Source: CAZNXJ01 sp964577115
Lineage (GTDB): Bacteria; Planctomycetota; Planctomycetia; Pirellulales; Pirellulaceae
Assembly: GCA_964577115.1 (NCBI GenBank)
Contig: CAZNXJ010000004.1
Span: 1-64,000, forward strand
Direction of reading: 5' to 3'
DNA length: 64,000 bases
Made by a program: the position numbers and the translations under genes. The notes below the pieces were generated by a model, which worked only from the letters and a program-made list of their open reading frames with translations, did no database searches and was not told where the DNA came from. How positions within the stretch are numbered: the first letter of the stretch is position 1; each line of letters begins with the position of its first letter. Shown piece after piece: positions 9,470 to 18,223 of this stretch.

Positions 9470-9889
9470 CTAGCCGCGATGGGTTTCCGAATTGGGTTCG
9501 TAGCTCGGGGCCGGATCCACCGGCTCAATGGGTTCGGTCGCCGCCAACGGACTCGCATCCGTGCTCGGCGCGGGACGCTGCTCCCGCTGTTCGCGCTCGG
9601 CCTTCTGCTGTTCGAATTGCCGCACGCGCTCCTCCATCTCCTTACCCGGCTTGAACGTCACTACGAATTTCTCAGGCACATCGACGCGCTGGTTCGTCCG
9701 AGGGTTGCGCGCTTTGCGAGCCGCTCGGCGCTTGACCTCGAACACCCCGAAATTCCGCAGCTCAATTCGGCCCTCCTCGACAAGCGTCTCGACGATCGCG
9801 TCAAACGTCTTCTGTACGATTTCCTTGGTCTTGAGCTGAGTCAGACCAATCTCTTCAGAAATCGTTTTGACGATCTCTTTCTTGGTCAC
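9470..9889 (-). CDS. HU/IHF-family DNA-binding protein with C-terminal tail
   Basis: 139 residues, starting with GTG at 9889 preceded by AGGAG. Residues 1-95 are a complete HU/IHF fold: TKKEIVKTISEEIGL, then RIELRNFGVFEVKRRAARKARNPRT, the beta-arm that inserts into the minor groove. After residue 95 a ~45-residue Glu/Gln/Pro tail extends beyond the ~90-residue family norm. It bends and compacts DNA in the nucleoid. The strong promoter at 9958-9986 suits a highly expressed gene. HU versus IHF cannot be settled by eye. Confidence 0.92.
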   Translation of the reverse strand: MTKKEIVKTISEEIGLTQLKTKEIVQKTFDAIVETLVEEGRIELRNFGVFEVKRRAARKARNPRTNQRVDVPEKFVVTFKPGKEMEERVRQFEQQKAEREQREQRPAPSTDASPLAATEPIEPVDPAPSYEPNSETHRG

Positions 9890-9957
9890 GTCTTAAGACT
9901 CCTGGGCCGTTGCATTCGTCGTAAGTCGCTCACGCGAACAGACTTTTGAATTGCCCA

Positions 9958-9986
9958 AATGTAAATGCCCGCACCACTAGAGTCAA
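9958..9986 (-). promoter_or_regulatory. Sigma-70-like promoter of the HU-family gene
   Basis: Read on the minus strand, TTGACT (9986-9981) and TACATT (9963-9958) are separated by exactly 17 bp. Transcription would begin near 9951, giving a leader of ~60 bases before the GTG at 9889. Confidence 0.55.
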
Positions 9987-10331
9987 GATCGCCGACCACC
10001 CCTTGGCTGGGGATGCTTCCTCCCGTTCACCGCTATGAGCCCGGCCGCGGAATTGCCACGCGTCACCGTAACCGGTTACTACACAACACCTTCCACCGAC
10101 CTACAACGGCCCGTCCCCGAGACCGCTCGGCCAGAAAACACCGGCGGCCAGGAACCGGCCTCGCACGTCGCCGCCCAAGTACCACGGCGTACCGTGACGA
10201 GCTCGTGCCCGTCCCATCAATCGTCCATACAACCGGCAAACTTGAACCAATCGGAAAAATTCGCCCGCCGGTTTCGCGGAACTCCCGATGCCCGAACGCC
10301 TTTGATCGTCAAACGGGGCTCCGGATAATTC
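9987..10331. other. Non-coding stretch with a motif pair shared with 30843-30939
   Basis: No ORF here has credible coding character. ATACAACCGGCAAACTT (10227-10243) and TCGGAAAAATTCGCC (10251-10265) recur, almost unchanged, upstream of the lipoprotein gene at 30940. AACCGGC (10231-10237) can pair with GCCGGTT (10267-10273). The rest of the stretch shows nothing recognisable. Confidence 0.4.
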
Positions 10332-10751
10332 CTAAATCCGGATTATCTTCCGCTGAGCCTCGATCGTTTCGAGCTGGTAAAGCTTCCCCTTGCCGCTGCC
10401 TGGGCACACCTCGCAGGTGCGACGCCAGTCTTCGGGCGTACGGAGGTTCGAATCCCAGAAGGGCCACGAGCGGCACTGGCGCGGGCGGGCGCCATAGACG
10501 GTGCAGCGACGCTTCTGGCCATCAAAGAAAACGCAGTCGCCGTTGGGAAATTCGCGGAGACTCTTGCGCACGCCTACCTTGCGCACATACTGCTCCTCGA
10601 AAGCCTCGAGATCGGTCGCGCCGATCTCCCGAGCCAACGCGGCAATCTCCTCATTATTAACCCAGACGTAGCCCGGCGCCCCGGTGCAGCAGTCGCCGCA
10701 CTGAGTGCACTGGAAGCGAAGTCCCGACGCGTACCATGGTTGATTCGACAT
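10332..10751 (-). CDS. YkgJ-family cysteine-cluster protein
   Basis: 139 residues. The protein has the family's cysteine pattern: FQCTQCGDCC near the N-terminus, then GDCVFFDG, RRCTVYGARPRQCRSWPF and a C-terminal TCEVCPG. The CxxCxxCC plus later Cys set is expected to bind zinc or an Fe-S cluster; the biochemical role of YkgJ/UPF0153 proteins is not settled. The ATG at 10751 gives the family N-terminus, though no Shine-Dalgarno sequence is visible. It is the last gene of the minus-strand run that contains moaA, 59 bases after the aminotransferase stop. Confidence 0.88.
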   Translation of the reverse strand: MSNQPWYASGLRFQCTQCGDCCTGAPGYVWVNNEEIAALAREIGATDLEAFEEQYVRKVGVRKSLREFPNGDCVFFDGQKRRCTVYGARPRQCRSWPFWDSNLRTPEDWRRTCEVCPGSGKGKLYQLETIEAQRKIIRI

Positions 10752-10810
10752 GGAGTATAGAGGTGCAAGATGAAGGAGGAAGCATGTAAGTTGAGGTTGA
10801 AGACCAACGC

Positions 10811-11977
10811 TTACGCTTTGCCGCCGAGGTCGGCCAGGGCATCAACGGCCGCGTCAATCTGATGCTCTTCGGTGAAGCTGCCGATGCTCATACGCACCGT
10901 ACCACCGAGCTCAAGAGTGCCGAGTCGCCGGTGCATACGGGGCGCACAGTGCAAGCCACTTCGCACCTCGATGCCGTATTCGGCATCGAGGATCGTGGCG
11001 AGCTCCTGGGGGTCAAATCCCTGCACGCGGACGCTAACCACTCCCACCTGCCGCTCGGCGTTCCGCGGCCCGTAGATGGTAATTCCGCTGATCGTGCGGA
11101 GGCCGTCGAGCAGCCGGGCGGTCAGCCGCTGTTCGTGCAGGCGCAATTCGGCCGCCGTCTTCTGCTGTATGTACGCCGCACCGCGTTCCAGTCCCACTAG
11201 GCCGACGACATTCAGATTGCCAGATTCGAACCGCTCCGGCAGTCCCCACGGCTGCTCTTCATTCTCGCTTTCATTGCCCGTTCCCCCCTGGCGTAGCGGC
11301 CGCAGCTGCTCTTCCGCCCGAGGCCCGATGTAGAGGATGCCGGTGCCGAGCGGGCCGAGCAGCCCCTTGTGGCCCGACGCCGCCAGCAGGTCGATTCCGA
11401 GCGCCTCGACGTCGATCGGCACGTGACCGACCGTTTGCGCTCCATCGACGCACAGCAGCAGGCCGTGTTGCCGAGCGATCTCGGCAATGGGTTCGAGGGG
11501 CTGGAGCGAACCGGTCACGTTCGAGGCGTGAATCAGCGCGATCATTCGCGTGTTGGAACGTATGGCTCGGCGCAGCTCATCCAGATCGATGACCCCCACG
11601 TCATCCACGGCCACATGCGTCACCTCGACGCCCTGCTGGGCGAGCGCGCGGAGCGGCCGCAGCACGGAATTGTGTTCCGCCTCGCTGGTGATCACATGAT
11701 CGCCGGGCCGCAGACAGCCATGCAGTGCGGCGTTCGTTGAGTCGGTGCCATTGAACGTGAAGGCCACGCGGCGGGGGTCGCGGACGCCCAAAATCCCCGC
11801 GATGCGGCGGCGCGTCGCGCCAATCAATTGAGTCACTTCCTGCGCATGGCTATAGACGCCGCGGCCGGCACTAGCTCCGTTCGTCCGGAGGTAGCGATCG
11901 ATCGCTTCGGGAACACTGGGCGGCTTGGGCCAGCTCGTCGCAGCGTTATCCAAGTAAATGCGAGTGCGTTCAGACAT
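10811..11977 (-). CDS. Class V aminotransferase, cysteine desulfurase family
   Basis: 388 residues, fold-type I PLP enzyme. YLDNAATSWPKP opens the protein, FTFNGTDSTN and EAEHNSVLRP follow, CVDGAQTVGHVP carries the PLP-binding Asp, and ASGHKGLLGPLGTG holds the PLP lysine. SGLHCAP near the C-terminus supplies a candidate persulfide cysteine. It therefore probably releases sulfur from cysteine as an enzyme-bound persulfide. Lying directly downstream of moaA, moaE and moaD, it could supply the sulfur for the MoaD thiocarboxylate; that link is inference. SufS or a selenocysteine lyase-like role are alternatives. Confidence 0.88.
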   Translation of the reverse strand: MSERTRIYLDNAATSWPKPPSVPEAIDRYLRTNGASAGRGVYSHAQEVTQLIGATRRRIAGILGVRDPRRVAFTFNGTDSTNAALHGCLRPGDHVITSEAEHNSVLRPLRALAQQGVEVTHVAVDDVGVIDLDELRRAIRSNTRMIALIHASNVTGSLQPLEPIAEIARQHGLLLCVDGAQTVGHVPIDVEALGIDLLAASGHKGLLGPLGTGILYIGPRAEEQLRPLRQGGTGNESENEEQPWGLPERFESGNLNVVGLVGLERGAAYIQQKTAAELRLHEQRLTARLLDGLRTISGITIYGPRNAERQVGVVSVRVQGFDPQELATILDAEYGIEVRSGLHCAPRMHRRLGTLELGGTVRMSIGSFTEEHQIDAAVDALADLGGKA

Positions 11978-12052
11978 TCGAATCGCGTCAACTGGCAGAC
12001 GCCCTCTCCTCGAAGTTCCTTGGCGGGAGACCGTCGCGCTGCCGGCGCTGGA

Positions 12053-13063
12053 TCACCCGCCAATCTGGTACATCGCCCGCTCGGGACGCAGGAACTGCGG
12101 CGTGTCGATGCCGTGGCCGGCCTTCTTGGCTCCAACGCAGGCGTGCAGCAGCTCGGCGATTTCCTCGTCGCGCGCATTGGTCCGCAGCAGTTGGCGCGCG
12201 TCCCATTCGACCGTTGAAAACAAGCAATTTCGCAGTTTGCCGTCGGCCGTCACTCTCAGCCGATTGCAATCGTGACAGAACGGCTGCGAAACCGGGTTGA
12301 TAAACCCGAGCTTCCCACCGCCATCGGCATACTCGTAGTCCACCGCCGGCTGGCTCGAGTCCGAGCGCCACGCCGGGCGCAAGGGTCCGAACTCGCGTTC
12401 GAGCATCGCGCGGATCTGTGCGCCCGAGAGCACCTGATCGCTGGCCCACTGCTGCTCGGCATCGAGCGGCATGAACTCGATGAACCGCAGCTCCAGCCCC
12501 TGTTCGCGAGCAAATCGTGCGAGCGGGATAATTTCACTTTCTGTAAGCCCTCGGATCGCGACCGCATTGAGCCGGATCTTCGTGAATCCGGCAGCTTGAG
12601 CCGCGGCGATGCCGCGCAGCACCCGATCGAGTCCAGGCCTGCGCGCAATGCGCTCGAACGTCGCTTCGCTCATCGCATCCAAGCTGATGTTCAACCGATC
12701 GAGCCCCGCGTCGCGCAGCGCTTTGGCCTGGTCGGCGAGCAATAGCCCGTTTGTCGTGAGCGCCACGTCCTGGATGCCGTCGATTCCGCGCAGCATCCGG
12801 ATCAGCGACGGCAAATCGGCCCGCACGAGCGGCTCGCCTCCGGTCAGCCGGATCCGGTTGATGCCGAGCCGAGCGGCAACACGGACCAGCCGCGTTATTT
12901 CCTCGAAGGTGAGTATCTCGCGACGCGGCTTGAACTGCACATCCTCATTCGGCATGCAGTAGAAGCAGCGGATGTTACACCGATCGGTGACGCTGACGCG
13001 CAGGTTCGTATGCACGCGCCCAAAGCCATCCTTCAAGGGTCCGATAGGGCCGGTGTCTTGCAT
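12053..13063 (-). CDS. moaA: GTP 3',8-cyclase (molybdenum cofactor step 1)
   Basis: 336 residues, radical SAM enzyme that with MoaC turns GTP into cyclic pyranopterin monophosphate. CNIRCFYC is the SAM-cluster motif; LTGGEPLVR and LNISLD follow. The C-terminal second cluster is FCHDCNRLRVTADG plus NCLF, and the chain ends in Gly-Gly, a residue pair needed by MoaA. A TTG at 13078 gives five more residues; I prefer the ATG at 13063. No moaC is present in the window. Confidence 0.95.
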   Translation of the reverse strand: MQDTGPIGPLKDGFGRVHTNLRVSVTDRCNIRCFYCMPNEDVQFKPRREILTFEEITRLVRVAARLGINRIRLTGGEPLVRADLPSLIRMLRGIDGIQDVALTTNGLLLADQAKALRDAGLDRLNISLDAMSEATFERIARRPGLDRVLRGIAAAQAAGFTKIRLNAVAIRGLTESEIIPLARFAREQGLELRFIEFMPLDAEQQWASDQVLSGAQIRAMLEREFGPLRPAWRSDSSQPAVDYEYADGGGKLGFINPVSQPFCHDCNRLRVTADGKLRNCLFSTVEWDARQLLRTNARDEEIAELLHACVGAKKAGHGIDTPQFLRPERAMYQIGG

Positions 13064-13151
13064 AGGTGGATCGACCAATGAAGGAATGCCACCCCGGAAC
13101 TCGCAGGCGCGCCTCCTCGCATGGCACCCGCGGGCGACGATGGCACAGTAT

Positions 13152-13601
13152 TTACGATGTTATTCCCGGTGGAGTCCCCACGTCGGTCCCGTTGGAAGGA
13201 TGCACCCATTCGGTGGTTCCATCATCCCAATTCTCCTGTTTCCAGATCGGCACGACTTCCTTGAGCGTATCGATCAGCCACTGGCCGGCCGCGAAGGCGT
13301 CGCCACGATGCGGAGCACTGACGGCGATGGCCACACTGGCTTCGGCCAAATCAACGCGTCCCAGCCGGTGAACGATCGTGCAGTGGACGATCGGCCAGCG
13401 CCGCCGCGCCTCATCTTCCAGCTCGGCCATCTTACGCTCGGCCATCTCGCGATAGGCCTCGTACTGGAGGAACCGAGTCCGCCGGCCGCGAGTTAGCTCG
13501 CGGGTCGTGCCCACGAACAACACGACCGCTCCGGATGCCGGCGAACGAACGCTCTCCAGCACCCCCGCCATATCAATCGGCTCTTGCGTTAACTGAATCA
13601 T
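13152..13601 (-). CDS. moaE: Molybdopterin synthase catalytic subunit
   Basis: 149 residues. MoaE transfers sulfur from MoaD thiocarboxylate to cyclic pyranopterin monophosphate to form molybdopterin. GAVVLFVGTTR, LQYEAY, the HRLGRV block and APHRGDAF are family blocks, and the late KQENW motif contains the conserved active-site Lys. It lies between moaD and moaA. The C-terminal ~20 residues (NGTDVGTPPGITS end) are beyond the conserved core. Confidence 0.94.
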   Translation of the reverse strand: MIQLTQEPIDMAGVLESVRSPASGAVVLFVGTTRELTRGRRTRFLQYEAYREMAERKMAELEDEARRRWPIVHCTIVHRLGRVDLAEASVAIAVSAPHRGDAFAAGQWLIDTLKEVVPIWKQENWDDGTTEWVHPSNGTDVGTPPGITS

Positions 13602-13604
13602 CCG

Positions 13605-13645
13605 CGGCTTTCACCCCTCATCCTTCCGCCTCATCCTTTCTCGCT
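13605..13645. repeat. Pyrimidine-rich imperfect repeat between moaD and moaE
   Basis: The short gap holds the near-repeat CCCTCATCCTTCCG / CCTCATCCTTTC on the plus strand. A purine-rich relative (GAAGGAGGAAG) lies near 10775 between two other genes of the run. These look like short low-complexity intergenic spacers rather than a defined site. Confidence 0.35.
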
Positions 13646-13650
13646 TCGTC

Positions 13651-13896
13651 TTACCCACCGCTGACTGGCGGGATGAGCGCCACGTCGTCGTCTTCGCGAA
13701 CCGGCCGGTCAGCGCGGGCATATTCGGTGCCGATGGCGAGCATGGAGCGTTCGGCGAGTGGGGCGAGCGCCTCATGCTGGGCCGCCAAAGCAGCGCGCAC
13801 GTCGGCCGCCGTGGCCGGTGAAGGGACTTCGACCGTCAGCTCAGGTCCGCCCGCGAGCTGGCGGGCCTGAGCAAACAATTTGATGCGGATTTTCAT
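13651..13896 (-). CDS. moaD: Molybdopterin synthase sulfur carrier subunit
   Basis: 81 residues, ubiquitin-like fold. The chain ends in Pro-Pro-Val-Ser-Gly-Gly; the terminal Gly-Gly is adenylated and thiocarboxylated to carry sulfur. MKIRIKLFAQARQLAG at the N-terminus and DDDVALIPPVSGG at the C-terminus are typical. The start codon overlaps the stop of the upstream oxidase gene by 4 bases, indicating translational coupling. Confidence 0.94.
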   Translation of the reverse strand: MKIRIKLFAQARQLAGGPELTVEVPSPATAADVRAALAAQHEALAPLAERSMLAIGTEYARADRPVREDDDVALIPPVSGG

Positions 13897-16865
13897 GAGA
13901 CAACAAGTTCTTGAAGGCGAGCGTTCAGGAGATTGGCCACTTCGGGCAAGCGGCCGTAGGACAGTGCGAGCAGCTTGAGCGGATGCAGAGTCGGTTTATC
14001 CGCCCCCTGCTCCATCTGGATTTTGCACGCACTGCATTCCGTCGCTCCAAATTGCAGATGAACATCCCGCAAGCCGGCGATCAACCCCCAGCCAATCCGC
14101 AGGCTTGCACGATAGTTTTCCCGCTTGAGCCCGTAGGTTCCGGCCATGCCCGAACAGCCACGTTCCACGCGCTGCACAGTTAGACCCGGAATCAGACGCA
14201 GCAGGTTCTCGCCGGGCGATCCGGCATTCAACGCGCGCAGGTGACACGGCAGATGATAGCCGACCGTCGCGTTGATCGGTTTCAGGTCGAGCTCGAGTTT
14301 GCCGCGCTGATGCAAGCGCCACAGATAGTCGCAGGCATCGCTGGTGTTCTCGGCGACCAGGCGTGCATCGTCATCGCCGAGCAGATTCACGTATTCGTAG
14401 GTCAGGCAGACAGCGGCCGAAGGTTCGGTCGTCACAATCTGATAACCCTGACGCACGGCATCGGCGAGTACCGCGACGTTGCGCTTGGCTAGCCGCAGAG
14501 CGCGATCAGCGGCCCCGGTCGCAATGGCCGGCATGCCCGAGGCATACTGCGCCGGGGGAACGTACACCGAGATCCCATTGTGTTCCATGACGGCCACGAG
14601 CGCTTCGGCAAGCTGGACGTCGAACCAGTTGGCATAGATATCGACGAAATAGAGGACCTTGTTGTCGCCGGCCCGTTTGGGGCGCGTCAGCCGGCGGCGC
14701 TGCGCGGTGCGGATGAAGCTGCGCGCGGCTAACCGCGGCAGTTTGCGGCCTTGCGCAATGCCGAGGCACTTTTCCATGAGCCAGCGCATTTGGCGGTTCG
14801 CCAGCATGTGATTGGCAAGCGGCGCGAAGCGGCTGCCCAGCGCGGCGAATTTTTCGAGCCGCGTCAGCAGCCAATCGGAGAAGCGCAGCCCATTGACCGC
14901 GACGTACTGCGCCTTGCTCTCGGCGACCAGCTTCGGGATCTCCACGCTGGCCGGACATTCCAGCCGGCATTGGTGACACTGGAAGCAAAGATCACTGATG
15001 GCCTTCAAGCTGTCACTGGCAAGCTCGGTCGGTTCGAGCTGCCCCGTCATGACCGCTCGCAACAGGTTCGCTTTCGCGCGGGGTGACGCCTCTTCGCGTG
15101 GCGCCAGCCGAAACATCGGGCACATCCGCTCGTCAGGCGACTGCGTCCGGCAGCGGCCGCAGCCGTTGCAGGCCCGCGCGGCTTGAAGCGCACCGTCCTC
15201 GGGCCACAGCAACTGTAGCGTGGGCAGAGCCCGGGCGTCCGCCGGCTGCCCGCCGCTCGCTGGCTCGTCCTCCAAGCCGGTCGCCGCCGGGGGCGTCAGT
15301 AGCCGCAGGTTTTTCGTCAGCGGAGGAGGCGCCTCCGCCACGACTTTGCCCGGGTTCAGCAGAAGATGCGGATCAAATATTCGCTTCACTTCGCGGTACA
15401 CATCGTAAAGCGGACCGAACTGCCGCCGAGCGAACCACGTGCGACTGTATCCCAAGCCATGTTCGCCACTGATCGTGCCGCCGTACTGGAGGACTTTTTC
15501 GTAGAGATCCGCGGCGAGCGGCTGCATTTTGCGGACGTCGTCAGGGCTGGTCAGATCGAGAAATGGCCGCAGATGCAATTGTCCGTGCCCGGCATGCGCA
15601 AATAGCGAAGCGGTCACCTGGTGGCTCTTCAGGACGTTCTGCACCTGGACGAGGAAGTCCGGCAGATCCGCCGGCGGGACGGCAATGTCTTCGACGAACG
15701 GCAGCGGCCGCGTAGAGCCCTTCAGCCGGTAGAGCATCGGCACGACGCGCCGAGCCAGCCGCCAATAAAAGTCCCGCTCGTCTCGCTCCAGTGTCGTCCG
15801 CGACTCGAACGCCAGCTTGCGTTTGCGCCGCATGCGGACGACCAGCGCGTCCATGCGCTGACGCAGCTCCGTCGCATCCTCCGCGTTTTGCTCGACGAGC
15901 AGCATGGCTTCCGCGGCGGGAGGCAGCAGGGCTTCGTACTGCGGATCGGTTTCGCGAGCGATCGAGAGCAAGCGCCGGTCCATCAGGTCACACGTGCTGA
16001 CCTCGGTCTGCGAGATTTCCAGCGCGGCGCGCGCCGCCAGTTCAAGCCGCTCGAAAAACAGCAACGTCAGCCCGCGATATTTCGGCAAAGGTACGGTGTC
16101 GAGCGTGGCTTCGGTGATCAGCGCGAGCGTACCTTCGGATCCAACAACAATTCCGGCCAAATCGATCGCATCGGGATACAGCACGTCATGCAACTGGTAG
16201 CCGCTCCGATTGATGACGCTGCGGGGCCGATGCACCTGAATGGTTTCCGCTTCGCGCCGTACGAGTTCCGCCAGCCGGCTGGCCAATAACTGCTGGCGGC
16301 TCGGCGATGCTCCATTGACGAGCGGAGTACGCCGGTCGACTTCGATCAGCGAACCATCGGCGAGGACAAGCTGGAGCTTGCGTACGTGGCGGCGGGCGGA
16401 ACCATACTGTGGCCAATGGCTACCGGAGCCGTCGAGTGCCAGCACGCTGCCCATCGTGGTCACGCTGCGCGTGGAGGGGTCGGGGCCGAAGAGGCGTCCT
16501 TGGCGAGCCAGGTGGCGGTTGAGCTGCGCGAGGACCACGCCGGGCTGAATCCGCACGTAATCGTCACCCGTTTCGAGGACGCGGCGCATGTATTGCGAGA
16601 AGTCCAGAACGAGGCCTGTGCCGAGCGATTCACCAGCCAGCCCGGTGCCGGCGCCCCGCGCATGGATAGGGAGATTGTTCTCGGCGGCGTACTGGACACA
16701 CGCCACGACGTCGACGGCACTACGCGGACGCACCACGGCCAAAGGACGCACCTCGTAGATGCTGGCGTCCGTGGCGTACATCTGCAACGTGAGATCGTCG
16801 CAGTGGACGTCGCATTCGACTAACCCGCGCAGGTCAGCCTGGATTCTGGCTCGCTCTTGATCCAT
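13893..16865 (-). CDS. FAD-linked oxidase with C-terminal Fe-S domains (D-lactate/glycolate type)
   Basis: 990 residues, a fusion of GlcD-like and GlcF-like parts. Residues ~1-500 form a VAO-type FAD domain (RGAGTGLAGES, PDPSTRSVTTMGS, VVGSEGTL and the FAD-oxidase C-terminal block with HAGHGQLHLRP and SGEHGLG). Residues ~560-660 carry two cluster-binding motifs, CNGCGRC and CFQCHQCRLECP. The C-terminal third contains CCG-type cysteine blocks (GYHLPCHLRALN, RGCSGMAGTYG, GATECSACKIQME). It should oxidise a D-2-hydroxy acid and pass electrons to the respiratory chain; the substrate is not identifiable from sequence. It overlaps moaD by 4 bases. Confidence 0.92.
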   Translation of the reverse strand: MDQERARIQADLRGLVECDVHCDDLTLQMYATDASIYEVRPLAVVRPRSAVDVVACVQYAAENNLPIHARGAGTGLAGESLGTGLVLDFSQYMRRVLETGDDYVRIQPGVVLAQLNRHLARQGRLFGPDPSTRSVTTMGSVLALDGSGSHWPQYGSARRHVRKLQLVLADGSLIEVDRRTPLVNGASPSRQQLLASRLAELVRREAETIQVHRPRSVINRSGYQLHDVLYPDAIDLAGIVVGSEGTLALITEATLDTVPLPKYRGLTLLFFERLELAARAALEISQTEVSTCDLMDRRLLSIARETDPQYEALLPPAAEAMLLVEQNAEDATELRQRMDALVVRMRRKRKLAFESRTTLERDERDFYWRLARRVVPMLYRLKGSTRPLPFVEDIAVPPADLPDFLVQVQNVLKSHQVTASLFAHAGHGQLHLRPFLDLTSPDDVRKMQPLAADLYEKVLQYGGTISGEHGLGYSRTWFARRQFGPLYDVYREVKRIFDPHLLLNPGKVVAEAPPPLTKNLRLLTPPAATGLEDEPASGGQPADARALPTLQLLWPEDGALQAARACNGCGRCRTQSPDERMCPMFRLAPREEASPRAKANLLRAVMTGQLEPTELASDSLKAISDLCFQCHQCRLECPASVEIPKLVAESKAQYVAVNGLRFSDWLLTRLEKFAALGSRFAPLANHMLANRQMRWLMEKCLGIAQGRKLPRLAARSFIRTAQRRRLTRPKRAGDNKVLYFVDIYANWFDVQLAEALVAVMEHNGISVYVPPAQYASGMPAIATGAADRALRLAKRNVAVLADAVRQGYQIVTTEPSAAVCLTYEYVNLLGDDDARLVAENTSDACDYLWRLHQRGKLELDLKPINATVGYHLPCHLRALNAGSPGENLLRLIPGLTVQRVERGCSGMAGTYGLKRENYRASLRIGWGLIAGLRDVHLQFGATECSACKIQMEQGADKPTLHPLKLLALSYGRLPEVANLLNARLQELVVS

Positions 16866-16875
16866 ACACGCCTGA

Positions 16876-17412
16876 TTACATTCCCGACGGATGCGATGCG
16901 CCCGCCGACGAATGATTGCTGGGCAATTCGGCCGAAAGCCCGCCCGCCTGTTGCTCGGCTTCGGCGAGCCGAGCGGCTTGTTGGCGGTAGCGCTCGTGCA
17001 CCTCCAGCCGGAAGCCCGAATGCCGATCGCTCTGGGCCATGTCCCGGTATTCGCAATGGCACCGGTAACACGTCAGCACGTTGCCAACGAATAAATAAAC
17101 GGCGGCGTCCAGCAGAGCCGTCCCGATAAGAATCGCGAGGCTCAGTACACTCCGGTGGTAGGCCAGCGCAATGCTGCTGGCGATGAAACCGGCGATAATG
17201 ATGGACACCCCCAGTCGCTGCGAGAAATCCTTCCGAATGAACAATTCGGTGCTCGGACAGATCAGGCAGCGTTGAATGTCCCCGTCGCGAATCGCCTCCG
17301 CCGGGAACTGAATTTTGGCGCCGCAGTGCTCGCAGACCACGCAATGCCCTTCGACGTCGACGGGCGAACGGCTCGTGTGTTGGCACACGTCGCAGCGGTA
17401 TTGGACTTTCAT
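16876..17412 (-). CDS. Zinc-ribbon membrane protein, unknown function
   Basis: 178 residues. The N-terminus has two cysteine pairs, CDVC (residue ~7) and CEHC (~27), like a zinc ribbon, then a third pair CLIC at ~49. Two hydrophobic segments (about 68-85 and 90-108) are followed by another CYRC pair and a charged, Gln/Glu-rich helical tail. It is probably an inner-membrane protein with cytoplasmic zinc sites. It sits 7 bases after the multi-spanning protein 17420-18217 and 10 bases before the oxidase, so the three are likely co-transcribed. I do not recognise a named family. Confidence 0.7.
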   Translation of the reverse strand: MKVQYRCDVCQHTSRSPVDVEGHCVVCEHCGAKIQFPAEAIRDGDIQRCLICPSTELFIRKDFSQRLGVSIIIAGFIASSIALAYHRSVLSLAILIGTALLDAAVYLFVGNVLTCYRCHCEYRDMAQSDRHSGFRLEVHERYRQQAARLAEAEQQAGGLSAELPSNHSSAGASHPSGM

Positions 17413-17419
17413 AGTTCGA

Positions 17420-18217
17420 TCATAAGGGAAACTGCGCGTCGACTGACAGTAGCTGCGAGACGAGTTCCCCGAGAAACACGAGGATCACGCCCGCATACAG
17501 GATACCCGTCGCGCTCTGCGTATTCGGCACTTCCAACGTACGCGCCGCGAGGCGCGCCATCATCAGCGGACCGACGATGCCGGCCAACCAGCGAAAGACA
17601 ACGAAAATCCAGAACGTCGCGCCGCCACTGCCGCCGGCGAGCACTTCGCCGGTCAGTCCCGCGCCGGCCACGACCGCTCGCAGCAGGACCGCCGCCGTGG
17701 TTCCGGCGATGAGCAGCTGGAGCGGGCGGAGCTGCATCGTCGGTGTGTTTAGGTACCAGTGGCCCAGCAGCATCGCGATCATCATGCTGCCGAGCAACAT
17801 CCCGCTGGTCACCACATCCGCGTAAGCGACGGTCGCGGCCAGCACCGAGCCAGCGGGATCGAGGGCTCGGAGCGCGGCCGCGAGGCTGCCGGCGGTCACC
17901 AGGGCCAACACCCCCTTGCCCAGGCGCGGGCGCTCGTAGAGCCATATCGCCGCGCCGATGTAGCTGAGGCCCGCCAGAGCCGCCGCGATGCCCGGGCCGA
18001 GCAACCGCTGGCCGCTCGCCATGTCGCTCGCCGAATGCGCACTATTCGCCGAATACAGGGCCAATGCGGCGAACGTGTTCAGGCCCATGATCACCCACAG
18101 GTGCACGCGAAAAAAGCCGCTCGTCACCTGCCGCGCCGACGTCAGGCCCATGGCCAGCGCCATGCCGAAGCAGAGCCGGAACACGAATTGAACTAGTACC
18201 TGCCCGATGACGGCCAC
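17420..18217 (-). CDS. Multi-spanning membrane protein, unknown function
   Basis: 265 residues with about eight hydrophobic segments spread over the whole length and few charged loops. The start is GTG at 18217, six bases after the folE stop, so it is probably translated from the same message. I recognise no transporter or enzyme motif. The neighbouring FAD/Fe-S oxidase and zinc-ribbon membrane protein suggest a membrane electron-transfer unit, but that is inference from position only. Confidence 0.65.
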   Translation of the reverse strand: MAVIGQVLVQFVFRLCFGMALAMGLTSARQVTSGFFRVHLWVIMGLNTFAALALYSANSAHSASDMASGQRLLGPGIAAALAGLSYIGAAIWLYERPRLGKGVLALVTAGSLAAALRALDPAGSVLAATVAYADVVTSGMLLGSMMIAMLLGHWYLNTPTMQLRPLQLLIAGTTAAVLLRAVVAGAGLTGEVLAGGSGGATFWIFVVFRWLAGIVGPLMMARLAARTLEVPNTQSATGILYAGVILVFLGELVSQLLSVDAQFPL

Positions 18218-18223
18218 GTCCGC

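Noticed and set aside
9965..10660. 231-residue plus-strand frame between HU and YkgJ genes
   Set aside because: Arg/Pro/Ser-rich, overlaps the YkgJ gene and the HU promoter region.
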